NCBI RefSeq assembly: GCF_039929605.1
Contig: NZ_JBDSQX010000166.1
Span: 1-64,000, forward strand
Direction: 5' to 3'
DNA length: 64,000 nucleotides
Source: Pelomonas sp039929605
Lineage (GTDB): Bacteria; Pseudomonadota; Gammaproteobacteria; Burkholderiales; Burkholderiaceae_C
Both the position numbers and the translations under genes were made by a program. The notes beneath the pieces were generated by a model. The model was given only the letters and a program-made list of their open reading frames with translations, was not told the DNA's origin and searched no databases. This document shows positions 7,680 to 19,263 of the stretch, in pieces. Position 1 is the stretch's first letter. Every line of letters begins with the position of its first letter.

Positions 7680-9487
7680 GACCTCTCCTTTCATTGCTGC
7701 TCGTGGCGGCCCTGGGCAGTGGCTGCGCGACCAAGCCCCCAGCACCCGAGCCCGTCCCCGCACCCGACGTGCCCGCCGACGCCCCGGCCGTCTACAGCCT
7801 CGACATCGAGGTGGAAGACGACTACCGCGACAACCGGCTGCGCGACCTGCTGCAGCAGCACCTGGACATCGCCCGCTACCGTGCCAGCGAGGCGGCGCTG
7901 AGCCGCGTGGAGCTGGCCCGCCTGGCGGCAGCCGCGCCGGCCCAGGCCGCGACGCTGCTGGAGACCATGGGCTACTTCAGCGCGACGGCCAAGGTCGAGC
8001 GTCAAGCCGACGACGCTTCGCGGTTGCGCCTGATCGCCACGCCCGGGCCGCGCACGCGCGTGACCAAGATCGAGCTGGACTTCCAGGAAGGCCTCGCCGC
8101 CGACGACGCCAAGGCACAGCGCGACAGCCTGCGCAAGGCCTGGTCGCTGGAGGAAGGCGACCCCTTCACGCAAGGCTACTGGGCCTCCGCCAAGAACGAC
8201 CTGCTGCTGCGCGTGCGCGCCGACGGCTTTCCGCTGGCGCGCTGGGGCGAGACGGCCGCGCGCGTCGATGCCGACACGCAGACCGCCGAGCTGCGCCTCG
8301 TGCTCGCCAGCGGCAACCGCGCCCGCTTCGGCGAGCTGCGCATCGAGGGCCTGAAGCACCACAGCCGCCAGACCGTCGAGCGCCTCACCGGCTTCAAGCG
8401 CGGCGATGCCTACACCGAGCAGCAGCTTGCCGAGTTCCAGGAGCGGCTGGCCAAGACCCAGCTCTTCGACGGCGCGCGCGTGCAGCTGCAGTCCGAGGTG
8501 GTGGAGGCCGACGGCACCAGCCCCGTGCTCGTGACGTTGACCGAATCGGCCCTGCAACAGGCCACGGTGGCGGTGGGCTATCACGCCAACAACGGCCAGA
8601 GCATCAGCGTCGAGCACCTGCACCGCCAACCCTTCGGCCTTGGCGTGCGGGCGCGCTCCAAGCTGCAGTTCAGCCGCGACCTGCGCGGCGTGGAGCTGGA
8701 GCTCAGCTCCCACCCCCAGCCCGACCTGAAGCGCAACCTGGCGTCGCTGCAGTTCGAGCAGGACCGCAGCGGCGACACCATCGCCACCAACCTCGGCCTG
8801 CGCCTGGGGCGCATCTATGAATCCACACGTGACGACCGGCTGAGCTATGTCGAGCTGCTGCGCGCCCGCGAGACGGCCGGCAGCGAGGTCAACACCAACC
8901 TGGCCGTGTCCATCAACCAGCAATGGATTCGCCGCCGGCTGGACAGCACGCTGCTGCCGACCGATGGCCACCAGGGCCTGCTGCTCGTGGGCCTGGGCCA
9001 GGCGCGCGGCGGCGGCAGCGACGACAGCGGGCCGTTCGGCCGCATGCAACTCAAGCTCGGCGTCTACAAGCCCTTCGGCGGCTGGTTCGGGTCGGCGCGT
9101 GTCGAGGTCGCCCAGGTGCTCGTGCGTGAGTCGGTCGGCGTGCCCGAGAAGCTGCTCTTCCTGGCCGGCGGCGACGAGTCCGTGCGCGGCTACGCCTACC
9201 GCAGCCTCGGGCCAGTGGAGAACGGCCTGACCGTGGGCGGCCGCGTCATGGCCACCGGCAGCCTGGAGATTGCGCGGCCCATCATCGCCAGCTTCCCCGC
9301 ACTGTGGGGCGCCGTTTTTGTCGACGCCGGCAATGCCGCGTCGCGCTGGCAGGAGTTCCGCCCCGTGCTGGGCTATGGCGCTGGCGTGCGCTTTCGCAGC
9401 CCGGTCGGCCCGCTGCGGGTGGACGTGGCGCGGGCGCAGGAAACCGGCAAGTGGCGGCTGCACTTCTCCGTGGGTATCACGCTGTGA
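7676..9487 (+). CDS. tamA: Outer-membrane translocation protein TamA (BamA/Omp85 family)
   Basis: The 603-residue protein has an N-terminal signal peptide with a cysteine near residue 19, though the residues before it are not a perfect lipobox. POTRA-like segments fill roughly residues 40-260, and the C-terminal half is a beta-barrel of the bacterial surface antigen type ending in a short beta strand with SVGITL. Motifs such as GGDESVRGYAYRSLGPVENG are characteristic of the Omp85 L6 loop region. TamA sits in the outer membrane and works with TamB in moving autotransporters or lipids. It overlaps both neighbours, and tamB follows directly. Confidence 0.93.
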   Translation: MRPLLSLLLVAALGSGCATKPPAPEPVPAPDVPADAPAVYSLDIEVEDDYRDNRLRDLLQQHLDIARYRASEAALSRVELARLAAAAPAQAATLLETMGYFSATAKVERQADDASRLRLIATPGPRTRVTKIELDFQEGLAADDAKAQRDSLRKAWSLEEGDPFTQGYWASAKNDLLLRVRADGFPLARWGETAARVDADTQTAELRLVLASGNRARFGELRIEGLKHHSRQTVERLTGFKRGDAYTEQQLAEFQERLAKTQLFDGARVQLQSEVVEADGTSPVLVTLTESALQQATVAVGYHANNGQSISVEHLHRQPFGLGVRARSKLQFSRDLRGVELELSSHPQPDLKRNLASLQFEQDRSGDTIATNLGLRLGRIYESTRDDRLSYVELLRARETAGSEVNTNLAVSINQQWIRRRLDSTLLPTDGHQGLLLVGLGQARGGGSDDSGPFGRMQLKLGVYKPFGGWFGSARVEVAQVLVRESVGVPEKLLFLAGGDESVRGYAYRSLGPVENGLTVGGRVMATGSLEIARPIIASFPALWGAVFVDAGNAASRWQEFRPVLGYGAGVRFRSPVGPLRVDVARAQETGKWRLHFSVGITL

Positions 9488-12400
9488 GGCGCTCCGTGCG
9501 CATCCTGCGCAACACGCTGATCGGTCTCGCGGTGCTGGTCGTCATCGTCGCGGCCTTCCTCGCCTGGCTGCTGCGCAGCGAGTCCGGCGGCGCCTGGGTG
9601 CTGGCTCACCTTCCGGGTGTGCAGCTTGAGGCGCCCGAGGGCTCGCTGATAGGCGATTTCCGCGCGAAGCGGCTGCTGCTGAAGTGGGCCGGCGGCGAGG
9701 CCGAGTTGCGCGGGCTGCGCTGGTCCGGCCTGGGTGTGAGCCCCAGCGCGGGCGTGCTGGCCGCGAGCGAGCTGTCGGTGGATGAAGTCCTCATCCGCAC
9801 GCAGCCCAGCACCAGCCCGCTGGTGCCGCCGCTCGACCTGAGCTTGCCGCTGGGTGTCAGCATCGCCAAGCTGCAGATCGGCAAGCTGAGCTGGTCGCCC
9901 GACCAGCCGCCGCTGCTGAACCTGGCCGCCGAGATCGACCTGCCGCGCCGGGGCACCCATCACATCAAGCTGACCGGCGCGCGCTGGCAGCACCTGCTGC
10001 TGGCCGGCGACGCAAAGATCGAATCAGCCGCGCCTATGCAGACCGAGGGGACGCTAACCGTACAACAGAACGAAGCCACCGACCTGCCCTGGCTGGCCGT
10101 CGCCGCCGCGCGTGGGCCGCTGGCCAAGCTCAGTGCCAAGGCCGAACTGGCGGCGGCTCACCAGACGCTCAAGGTTGAAGGCCAGGTGCAGCCGTTCTCG
10201 CCCTGGCCCGTCAACGCGCTGCAACTGCAGGCCGACAAGTTCGACCTGGCCGCCGTCATGCCCGGCCTGCCGCGCACGTCGCTGACCGGCACCGCCAAGC
10301 TCAACGCCCCGGCGCTCAATGCCGAGGCGACGCTGCAAGCCGAGCTGCGCAACGCCGCCGCCGGCCGCTGGGACCAGGGCGCTCTGCCCGTCAAGCAGCT
10401 CAAGCTCGCGCTGGCTGGCCGGCCCGACCAACTCACCAGCCTGCGCCTGACGACGCTGGACGCCGAGCTCAACGGCGGTGCGCGCGTGCAGGGCAAGGGC
10501 CAGCGCGCGAACGACGGCCGCTGGCAGCTCGACGCCCGCGTGCAAGGCCTGCGCCCCGAACTGCTGGACGCCCGCGCCACGCCCGCGCGGCTGGACGGGC
10601 CGCTGGCGCTGTCCGGTGGCCCCAACCTGCCCATCGCCGCCAAGCTCGACCTGCGCGGCACGCTGGAGCAACGCCCGCTGCGCGTGCAGGCCCGCGTGCA
10701 GGGCCGCCTGCACGAGCAAGGCAGCAGCTGGCAGATCGAGGACGCGCGGCTCACCAGCGGCGAGGCCGAACTGCAGGCCAGCGGCAGCGTCGAGGTGCCG
10801 AACGCCGGGCTGCCCGCCGCCAAGCTCAAGGCGCAAGTGCGCCAGTTCGACCCGCGCCTGCTGTGGCGCGGTGAAGCGGGCTCGGCCTGGGCCCGCCTGC
10901 CGGGCGCCACCCGGCTCAACGCCGACGCGCAGCTCGACCTGCGCGGCAACGCGCTGGACAACCTGGCCGGCAGCGCCGACGCACGCGTGCTGCCGAGCCA
11001 GTTCGCCGGGCTGCCGCTGCAAGGCCAGTTCAGCGTCAAGCGCGCACGCGCAGCCGACCCCGCCGCCTTCGATGTCGACGCGCGCCTCGGCCAGAACCGC
11101 GTGCAGGCCAACGGCGCGGCTCAGCCCGACACCGTGACCACCCAACTCAAGCTGCAGGCCCCCAAGCTGGCCGAGCTGAACCCGCTGCTGGCCCTGTTCA
11201 GCCAGAGCCCCATCGCCGGCCAAGCAGAGGGCGACGGCAACCTCCAGCTGCTGCGCGTCAAGCCGGCGTCGCTGGGCAAGCTCACACCCAAGACCATGCC
11301 CGCGACGGTCTGGCAGCTGGGTGGCAGCGGCAACGCGACGCTGAAGGGTCTCAGCGCTAACGGCATCTCGGTGGACAGCGCCAAGGCCCGCTGGGCACTG
11401 CCGGCGCCTGGCACAGGATTGGACACAAACGGCGACGCGCCACTGTCCTTGCAACTGGAGGCAGGCGGCGTGGGCGACAGCCAGACGCAGCTGAAGCTCG
11501 TCAAGCTGGACCTGCAGGGCCGGCGCAGCGCCCACGAGCTGAAGCTGCAGCTGGCCGGCCGCGTGCCGCGCGGTGATCAGGACTACAACCTCGGTGCCAC
11601 GCTGCAGGCACAGGGCGGCTGGGACGGCCAGGCCTGGGCCGGCCGCATCGCCAAGCTGGACATCGCACCGCTGCGCCCCAACACCCCGGCCACGCTGGTG
11701 GCCAGCAACATCAGCCTGCGCGTGGCCCTGGCCGACACCGGCCTGCAAGTCACTGCCGAGCCCGGCGGTGCCGAGGTGGGCGGCGCCCTGGTGCGCTGGC
11801 AGGCCCTGAGCTGGCGCGGCGGCGAGCGGCCCGAGGCGCGCGCCGACCTGCTGCTGGACGACCTCACCGTGGCGCCACTGCTGGCGCGCTGGCAACCCGA
11901 CTTCGGCTGGGGCGGCGATCTGCGAATCACCGGCCACGCCTCGCTGCTGCTCACCGACAAGCTGACGGCCGACGTGCTGCTGGATCGCCAGAGCGGCGAC
12001 TTGCGCGTGACGGACGAGTTAGGCACCCGACCCCTGGGCCTGACCGACCTGCGCGTGGCGCTGAATGTGAAGGACGGCGTCTGGCAGTTCGCGCAAGGCC
12101 TGGCCGGCAAGGAACTGGGCAGCTTCGGCGGTGCCGTGACGATGCGCCCGGCCAAGCTCTGGCCCGACGCCAGCACGCCCGTCGACGGTGTGCTGCAGGC
12201 CAACGTGGCCGACCTCGCCACCTGGGGCCGCTGGGTGCCCGCCGGCTGGCGCCTGGGCGGCCGCGCGTCGGCCACCATGCAGATCAGCGGCAAGCTCGGC
12301 GGCCCCGACCTGACCGGCCGCGCCGAGGGCGAGGGCCTCGCGCTGCGGCATCTGCTCTACGGGGTGGACGTGACCGAAGGCCGCTTCACGCTCGACCTCA

Positions 12401-13452
12401 AGGGCCAGAAGGCCGAGCTGACCCAGCTGGAGGCCCGGGCCGGTGACGGCTGGCTGCGCGCCACCGGCCGCGCCGAGCTGGGCGCCAAGCCCAGCGCCCA
12501 CATCGAGATCAAGGCCGACAAGATGCGCGTGCTGTCGCGCGTGGACCGCCGCATCGTCGCCAGCGGCGAGGCCACGCTCGACTTCGACGACAAGGGCCTG
12601 CAGCTCGCCGGCAAGCTGCGCGCCGACGAGGGCCTGTTCGACTTCACGCGCGGCGACGCGCCGTCGCTGGCCGCCGACGTGACCGTGCTGCGCAGCTCGC
12701 GCAACGTGGACACCACCCTTGCTCCGGCACCCAAGCCCCCGCGCAACACGCAGGTCAACCTGGCGCTGGACTTCGGCCGCGACTTCAAGGTGCGCGGCCG
12801 CGGGCTGTCGACGACGCTGCGCGGCCAGTTGCAGATCACGCAAAAAAGCGATGGCCTGCTGCGCGTGACCGGCAAGCTCGACGCCGACGGCGGCCAGTAC
12901 GCCGCCTATGGCCAGAAGCTGGAGATCGAGCGCGGCGACATCAGCTTCACCGGCTCGCTGGACAACCCGTCTCTGGACCTGCTGGCCGTGCGGCCTAACC
13001 TCGACGTGCGTGTGGGCGTCCACGTCGGCGGCACGGCGCTGGCGCCGCGCATCAGCCTGTACTCGGCGCCGGAGATGAGCGACACCGACAAGCTCTCCTG
13101 GCTGCTGCTCGGCCGCGAACCCGACGGCCTGGGCCGCACCGACACGGCGCTGCTGCAGCGCGCCGCCCTGGCCCTGCTCAGTGGTGAGGGCGAAGGCGCC
13201 ACCGGCAAGGCCTTGCGCCAGCTGGGGTTGGACGAGCTGTCGCTGTCGCAGAGTGATGGCGACACCCGCTCGACCATCGTCCGCCTGGGCAAGCAGATCT
13301 CGCGGCGCTGGTACGTGGGCTACGAGCGCAGCCTGAACGCGACGACCGGCTCCTGGCAGCTCATCTACCGCATCGCCCAGCGCTTCACCTTGCGGGCGCA
13401 GAGCGGGGATGACAACGCGTTGGATCTGATCTGGCAGTGGAAGTGGGATTGA
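9484..13452 (+). CDS. tamB: Translocation and assembly module protein TamB
   Basis: The 1322-residue protein probably starts at the GTG at 9484, overlapping the tamA stop as GTGA. That start puts a single N-terminal transmembrane anchor (residues about 8-28) at the front; the ATG further upstream at 9304 would read through tamA in another frame. The body is a long run of beta-strand-rich repeats and the end carries the DUF490/TamB domain, including the typical KLSWLLLGREPDGL segment. TamB spans the periplasm from the inner membrane to TamA. The length is normal for the family. Confidence 0.93.
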   Translation: MRRSVRILRNTLIGLAVLVVIVAAFLAWLLRSESGGAWVLAHLPGVQLEAPEGSLIGDFRAKRLLLKWAGGEAELRGLRWSGLGVSPSAGVLAASELSVDEVLIRTQPSTSPLVPPLDLSLPLGVSIAKLQIGKLSWSPDQPPLLNLAAEIDLPRRGTHHIKLTGARWQHLLLAGDAKIESAAPMQTEGTLTVQQNEATDLPWLAVAAARGPLAKLSAKAELAAAHQTLKVEGQVQPFSPWPVNALQLQADKFDLAAVMPGLPRTSLTGTAKLNAPALNAEATLQAELRNAAAGRWDQGALPVKQLKLALAGRPDQLTSLRLTTLDAELNGGARVQGKGQRANDGRWQLDARVQGLRPELLDARATPARLDGPLALSGGPNLPIAAKLDLRGTLEQRPLRVQARVQGRLHEQGSSWQIEDARLTSGEAELQASGSVEVPNAGLPAAKLKAQVRQFDPRLLWRGEAGSAWARLPGATRLNADAQLDLRGNALDNLAGSADARVLPSQFAGLPLQGQFSVKRARAADPAAFDVDARLGQNRVQANGAAQPDTVTTQLKLQAPKLAELNPLLALFSQSPIAGQAEGDGNLQLLRVKPASLGKLTPKTMPATVWQLGGSGNATLKGLSANGISVDSAKARWALPAPGTGLDTNGDAPLSLQLEAGGVGDSQTQLKLVKLDLQGRRSAHELKLQLAGRVPRGDQDYNLGATLQAQGGWDGQAWAGRIAKLDIAPLRPNTPATLVASNISLRVALADTGLQVTAEPGGAEVGGALVRWQALSWRGGERPEARADLLLDDLTVAPLLARWQPDFGWGGDLRITGHASLLLTDKLTADVLLDRQSGDLRVTDELGTRPLGLTDLRVALNVKDGVWQFAQGLAGKELGSFGGAVTMRPAKLWPDASTPVDGVLQANVADLATWGRWVPAGWRLGGRASATMQISGKLGGPDLTGRAEGEGLALRHLLYGVDVTEGRFTLDLKGQKAELTQLEARAGDGWLRATGRAELGAKPSAHIEIKADKMRVLSRVDRRIVASGEATLDFDDKGLQLAGKLRADEGLFDFTRGDAPSLAADVTVLRSSRNVDTTLAPAPKPPRNTQVNLALDFGRDFKVRGRGLSTTLRGQLQITQKSDGLLRVTGKLDADGGQYAAYGQKLEIERGDISFTGSLDNPSLDLLAVRPNLDVRVGVHVGGTALAPRISLYSAPEMSDTDKLSWLLLGREPDGLGRTDTALLQRAALALLSGEGEGATGKALRQLGLDELSLSQSDGDTRSTIVRLGKQISRRWYVGYERSLNATTGSWQLIYRIAQRFTLRAQSGDDNALDLIWQWKWD

Positions 13453-13460
13453 GCCCACCC

Positions 13461-13535
13461 CCGAAGGCGCTCACGCGCCTCCCCCTCAAGGGGGCGCAGC
13501 CGATGGACCGGCAAAGCCGGATCCATGGCTGCTGC
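13461..13535. repeat. REP-like intergenic palindrome cluster
   Basis: Three inverted repeats are packed just after tamB: AGGCGC/GCGCCT at 13465-13480, CCCCC/GGGGG at 13481-13494, and ATGGACCGGC with GCCGGATCCAT at 13503-13526 (one unpaired base). Such clusters recur between genes in Burkholderiales, and the first two stems may also end transcription of tamB. Only one copy was noticed in this window. Confidence 0.55.
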
Positions 13536-13603
13536 GCGAGGAGAAGCCGGCCTATGGCGGCTGCTTCTTGGGTCAGATAGGCACTTTTAATTTGTTCAGG
13601 ATG

Positions 13604-13633
13604 TTGGTCAATTATTTAAATAATGACTAATAT
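13604..13633 (+). promoter_or_regulatory. Promoter with palindromic operator for the HTH gene
   Basis: A TTGGTC -35 candidate (13604-13609) and a TAATAT -10 candidate (13628-13633) are 18 bases apart. The spacer is mostly the palindrome ATTATTTAAATAAT at 13611-13624, flanked by GTCA and GAC. Transcription would begin only a few bases before the ATG at 13643, so the mRNA may be nearly leaderless. The palindrome is a natural site for autorepression by the encoded HTH protein. Confidence 0.55.
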
Positions 13634-13642
13634 TCTGGACAA

Positions 13643-14311
13643 ATGACCGAGACCACCACCGCTGTACTTGAGCGCCAGCTGCTGCTGCAGTTCGGCGAGC
13701 GCCTGCGGCGGCTGCGCAAGGCTCACAAGCTCGGCATGGTGCAGATGGCGCAGCAGGTAGGCATCTCGCGCACGACGTTGGCGGCTGTGGAGGCTGGCGA
13801 CCCGGGGCCGTCGCTGGGCACTTACCTGCGCGTCATGTCCGTGCTCGGCATCAGCGGCGAACTGGCCTTGCTCGCGGGCGACGCGCTGCAGGCAGCCCCG
13901 GCGGGCTCGGCCGCAGCACGGTCAAAGCGGACTCGTCCGATCGTGCAGGTTAGCGTCACCGCCGACACCGCCCGCCACGACGCGCAAGACCTACAAAGCC
14001 TGGCGCTGCATGAGGCGGCCGTGCGTCTCGTAAGGGAGCGGCCCGAGTTAGTGGATCAGGCTCAGGCGACGCTCGCACGCTGGCTCGGTGGCCGCGTGTC
14101 CAACACCACCTCCCTGTGGCAGGAGTGGCAACGCATCCTTGAGCGGCGGAGCTGGCGAAAGGTGCTCAGCCGCACCCGCCGCGCGCAGGAGCTGCGGCAG
14201 GCATCGCCGCTGATCACCGTGTTGCCGGCCGCTGTGCGCGAGCGCGTGCTGAGCGACGTCGGCAAGCTCAAGAAGGGCGTCACGCTGGGCGCCACCTCCG
14301 AGCCAAGTTGA
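13643..14311 (+). CDS. XRE-family HTH regulator (probable antitoxin)
   Basis: The 222-residue protein has an XRE helix-turn-helix in the first 75 residues, including MAQQVGISRTTLAAVEAGDP. The rest is a basic helical region of about 140 residues that I do not recognise firmly. It is followed after three bases by a nucleotidyltransferase-like gene, so the pair looks like a toxin-antitoxin or regulatory module. An AT-rich palindrome lies in its promoter, which fits autoregulation. It could instead be a stand-alone regulator. Confidence 0.75.
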   Translation: MTETTTAVLERQLLLQFGERLRRLRKAHKLGMVQMAQQVGISRTTLAAVEAGDPGPSLGTYLRVMSVLGISGELALLAGDALQAAPAGSAAARSKRTRPIVQVSVTADTARHDAQDLQSLALHEAAVRLVRERPELVDQAQATLARWLGGRVSNTTSLWQEWQRILERRSWRKVLSRTRRAQELRQASPLITVLPAAVRERVLSDVGKLKKGVTLGATSEPS

Positions 14312-14314
14312 ATC

Positions 14315-14845
14315 ATGACCCGCGAAGGACTGGAGCATCTGATCCGCGCCAGTGCCGCGGTGACGGACCAGTACGAATTCGTCATCGTCGGTAGTCAATC
14401 CATCCTCGGTGCCATCCCGAATCCGGAAGCCGTGTTCACGATGTCCGCCGAGGCCGACATCTACCCGCTGGCCGCGCCCGAATTGCCCGACAAGATCGAC
14501 GGCGCACTGGGCGAAGGCTCGCAGTTCCACGAGACTTACGGTTACTACGCGCAAGGCGTCGGCCCCGATACGGCCGTCCTGCCAAGCGGCTGAGAACGGC
14601 GGCTGCACCGTGTTCAGAACGTGGCGACCAATGGCCGCGTCGGCTATTGCCTCGACCTCGTCGACCTCTTTCTGTCAAAGGCTGCGGCGGGGCGCGACAA
14701 GGACCGGCTGTTCTGCATCGCCCTGCTGCAGCACGGCCATGTGTCGGCTGCCGACGCGCTCGCCCGGGCACCGGACATGCCGCTTGACGCGGACGGCAGG
14801 CGGCGCCTTCGAGCGGCCATCACCCGTTGGTTCAAGGCCGCCTGA
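14315..14845 (+). pseudogene. Nucleotidyltransferase (DUF6036/AbiEii-like) with in-frame TGA
   Basis: The frame from 14315 encodes 92 residues and stops at a TGA at 14591-14593, then continues in the same frame without another stop to 14845. The peptide before the stop has GSQSILGAI and SAEADIYPL, the G-S and D/E-x-D pattern of AbiEii-like nucleotidyltransferases. After the stop it reads ERRLHRVQNVATNGRVGYCL and a C-terminal helical part ending WFKAA. The residue expected at the stop is tryptophan (LPSG-W-ERRL), so one base change from TGG to TGA explains it. Intact, the protein would have 176 residues. It is probably inactive unless the stop is read through. Confidence 0.75.
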
Positions 14846-14850
14846 AGCCG

Positions 14851-15201
14851 CTACTTCGCGCGCCCGTCGTAGTGATGCACCGGCACCGCGCCCAGGTCGA
14901 TGCCGTCGATGCAGCGGATGTTGACCGCCGCCGTCGCATCGCCATTCGGCGCCTTGCCTTCGCCATAGGGGTGGATACCGCAGGTCGGGCAGAAGCGGTG
15001 CTCGATGACGTGCTTGTTGAAGGTGTAGCTGGCCATGTCGCTCTCGGGCGTGAGCAACCGCAGCGACGTGCGTGGCACGAACCACAGCAGCGAGCCCTTG
15101 CGTTGGCAGATGGAGCAGTTGCAGGACAACCCGGAATCGATGTCGCCATCGACTTCGAACTTGATGCGGCCGCAGTGGCAGCTGCCTTGATGCGTGGTCA
15201 T
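14851..15201 (-). CDS. GFA-family (CENP-V/GFA) zinc protein
   Basis: The 116-residue product starts at the ATG at 15201, preceded by AGGA; a longer start at 15234 is possible. The motif SCHCGRIKFEV, the CNCSICQRKG pair and FCPTCGIHPY supply the cysteines of the zinc sites of the GFA family. Members are annotated as glutathione-dependent formaldehyde-activating enzymes, but most have no proven substrate. The gene lies just downstream of katG on the same strand, with a hairpin between them. Confidence 0.88.
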   Translation of the reverse strand: MTTHQGSCHCGRIKFEVDGDIDSGLSCNCSICQRKGSLLWFVPRTSLRLLTPESDMASYTFNKHVIEHRFCPTCGIHPYGEGKAPNGDATAAVNIRCIDGIDLGAVPVHHYDGRAK

Positions 15202-15222
15202 GCGCTCGTCCTGGTGAAAGTT

Positions 15223-15250
15223 GGAGACGGGCATTCTGGCGCCCGTCTCC
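15223..15250 (-). terminator. Hairpin between katG and the GFA gene
   Basis: A perfect 10-bp stem (GGAGACGGGC and GCCCGTCTCC) with an 8-base loop lies 9 bases after the katG stop. No long T-run follows on the minus strand, so it may be an imperfect terminator or an mRNA-stabilising stem. Confidence 0.5.
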
Positions 15251-15258
15251 TCCCTCGA

Positions 15259-17475
<2,217 letters not shown>

Positions 17476-17658
17476 CGTGGCCTCCAGAGGAGTTCGCATA
17501 AGTGAAGGGCCAGTCTAGGAGTCGGCCCGACAAGGTCCAAAGCAATCGTCCCAATGGCCGCGATAGGCAGAAATGCGGGCCGCCTCGCCCGGCAGGGCCG
17601 CCCGGCCGTGCATGCGAGAATCCGCGCCCTCGCCCGGCAGCTTGCTGCGCGAGCGCAG

Positions 17659-17733
17659 CTCTCCGTAGTTCAATGGATAGAACGGCCGCCTCCTAAGCGG
17701 CAAATGTGGGTTCGATTCCCGCCGGAGGGACCA
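17659..17733 (+). tRNA. tRNA-Arg, anticodon CCU
   Basis: The cloverleaf folds fully: 7-bp acceptor stem (CTCTCCG with CGGAGGG), D stem GTTC/GAAC, anticodon stem GCCGC/GCGGC with loop CTCCTAA (anticodon CCT in DNA), and a T arm GTGGG-TTCGATT-CCCGC. The 3' CCA is encoded. A tyrosine integrase gene begins 174 bases downstream, so the 3' end of this gene is probably the attachment site. Confidence 0.95.
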
Positions 17734-17846
17734 GGTCTTTGTTCCAAGACATCCCGCAAGCGATCAGAGAGACAATTAAATCAACGACTTAGGTTGAATT
17801 TTGTCTCAGACGCTCCCTCAAGGGGTCTTTACAGCGCCTGCTTGGT

Positions 17847-17906
17847 GGGGGAACATTTGGGGGAACAAAACACCGTTCCCCCACTTTCCGAGCACTCTGT
17901 TCCCCC
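17847..17906. repeat. Four GGGGGAAC repeats upstream of the integrase
   Basis: Two direct copies of GGGGGAAC (17847-17854 and 17859-17866) are followed by two inverted copies GTTCCCCC (17875-17882 and 17899-17906). Copies two and three form a perfect 8-bp stem with an 8-base loop. The last copy touches the integrase start codon, leaving no normal ribosome-binding site. They may be arm-type binding sites for the integrase or an excisionase, or may control its expression. Confidence 0.6.
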
Positions 17907-19148
17907 ATGCTGACCGACGTCGCCTGCAAAAACGCTGTTTGCCCCATTGGCAAGAGCAGGCTTCGCCTGACCGATTCCGGCGGGCTTTACCTGGAAATTT
18001 CACCGAGCGGTTCGAAGCGCTGGTTTGCCAAGTACCGCTTCGGCGACAAGGAGAAGCGCCTGGCTCTAGGCAGCTATCCCGAGGTGGCGCTGAAGGCCGC
18101 GCGAGCTGGCCGGGACGCCGCACGCAAGGTCCACGATACAGGCGCCGACCCTGTGCAGGCGCGCAAGGCCGAAGTGCTCGCCAAGCGCGTTTCCTCGGCC
18201 TTCACTTTCAAGGCGGTGACCGAGGAGTACCACGGGAAGAAGGCGAGCGACTGGAGCAAAGTTCACGCTGCGCAGTTCTTGCGCTGCTGCGAGAAGGACC
18301 TTTTCCCCTGGATCGGTGCCCTGCCCTTGCGCGCCATCAGCGCACCCATCCTGCTCGACACGTTGCGCAGGGTAGAAGCACGCGGCGCCACGCAGTTGGT
18401 GCGGGATCTGCGCGAGTTCGCCGGGCAGGTCTTCATGTACGGCATCCATACCGGCAAATGCGAGAGCAACCCCGCCCGCGATCTGGTCGGCGCCTTCAAG
18501 AGCCATACCGTCAAGCACATGGCAGCCGTGCTGACGCCGGCCAAGGCTGGCGAACTGATGCGGGCCATCGGCTGCTACCAAGGTCAGCCCACCACGAGGG
18601 TCGCACTGCTCCTGTCGGCCCTGTTATTTCAGCGGCCTGGCAATATCCGTTCGCTGGAGTGGACCTGGATCGACCTGGACGGGGCAATGCTGACCATCCC
18701 CGCCGAGTCCATGAAACGGGCTAAAGCGGGCAAACTCAACGGCCGGCCGCATCTGGTACCGCTAGCCGTGCAGGCGGTGGCCGCGCTACGCGAAATTCAT
18801 CCGTTGACGGGCAAAGGCCGCTACGTGTTCCAAAGCCTGCGAACGGGTGACAAGCCCATGAGCGAGAACACCGTGAATGCGGCGCTGCGAGGGATGGGCT
18901 ATAGCAAGGACGAGATGACGGCCCACGGCTTCCGGGCGATGGCCCGCACCATCATGGCTGAGAACATCGACGGCATTGATCTCGACGTGATCGAGTCACA
19001 GCTAGCCCATGCGAAGTCGGGGCCGCTCGGCTCGGCCTATGACCGAACTGAACACATGAACAAGCGCAAGGCGCTGATGCAGACGTGGGCGGACTACTTG
19101 GAACAGCTGCGCATCGGTGCCAATGCAATCCACATCAAGGCGGCGTGA
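17907..19148 (+). CDS. Tyrosine integrase, P4/DUF4102 type
   Basis: The 413-residue protein starts MLTDVACKNAVCP and has a DUF4102 (SAM-like) N-terminal region with GGLYLEISPSGSKRWFAKYR. The catalytic domain occupies the last 200 residues: the first arginine in QRPGNIRSLEW, HGFRAMART for the His-x-x-Arg box, LAHAKSG, and the tyrosine in SAYDRTEH. It integrates mobile DNA at tRNA genes and here lies next to tRNA-Arg, pointing away from it. It is intact. No excisionase gene was recognised beside it, and no second att copy was seen in the window. Confidence 0.93.
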   Translation: MLTDVACKNAVCPIGKSRLRLTDSGGLYLEISPSGSKRWFAKYRFGDKEKRLALGSYPEVALKAARAGRDAARKVHDTGADPVQARKAEVLAKRVSSAFTFKAVTEEYHGKKASDWSKVHAAQFLRCCEKDLFPWIGALPLRAISAPILLDTLRRVEARGATQLVRDLREFAGQVFMYGIHTGKCESNPARDLVGAFKSHTVKHMAAVLTPAKAGELMRAIGCYQGQPTTRVALLLSALLFQRPGNIRSLEWTWIDLDGAMLTIPAESMKRAKAGKLNGRPHLVPLAVQAVAALREIHPLTGKGRYVFQSLRTGDKPMSENTVNAALRGMGYSKDEMTAHGFRAMARTIMAENIDGIDLDVIESQLAHAKSGPLGSAYDRTEHMNKRKALMQTWADYLEQLRIGANAIHIKAA

Positions 19149-19263
19149 GCTTAGGGATGTCGTCAATACCTAAGGAATAGCGCGACCTCAGCAACTGTAT
19201 GAAGCCAGCTGCCATGCCCACCTAGAACGGTGGATAGTCCAGCCACCGGAGCCCGTCGCGCAC

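Noticed and set aside
7691..13458. Several long minus-strand frames across tamA and tamB
   Set aside because: They are antisense to genes with clear family features; their composition is repetitive and alanine/glutamine/arginine rich.
14591..14593. Selenocysteine reading of the TGA
   Set aside because: The aligned residue should be tryptophan, not cysteine, and no selenocysteine-insertion stem was evident.
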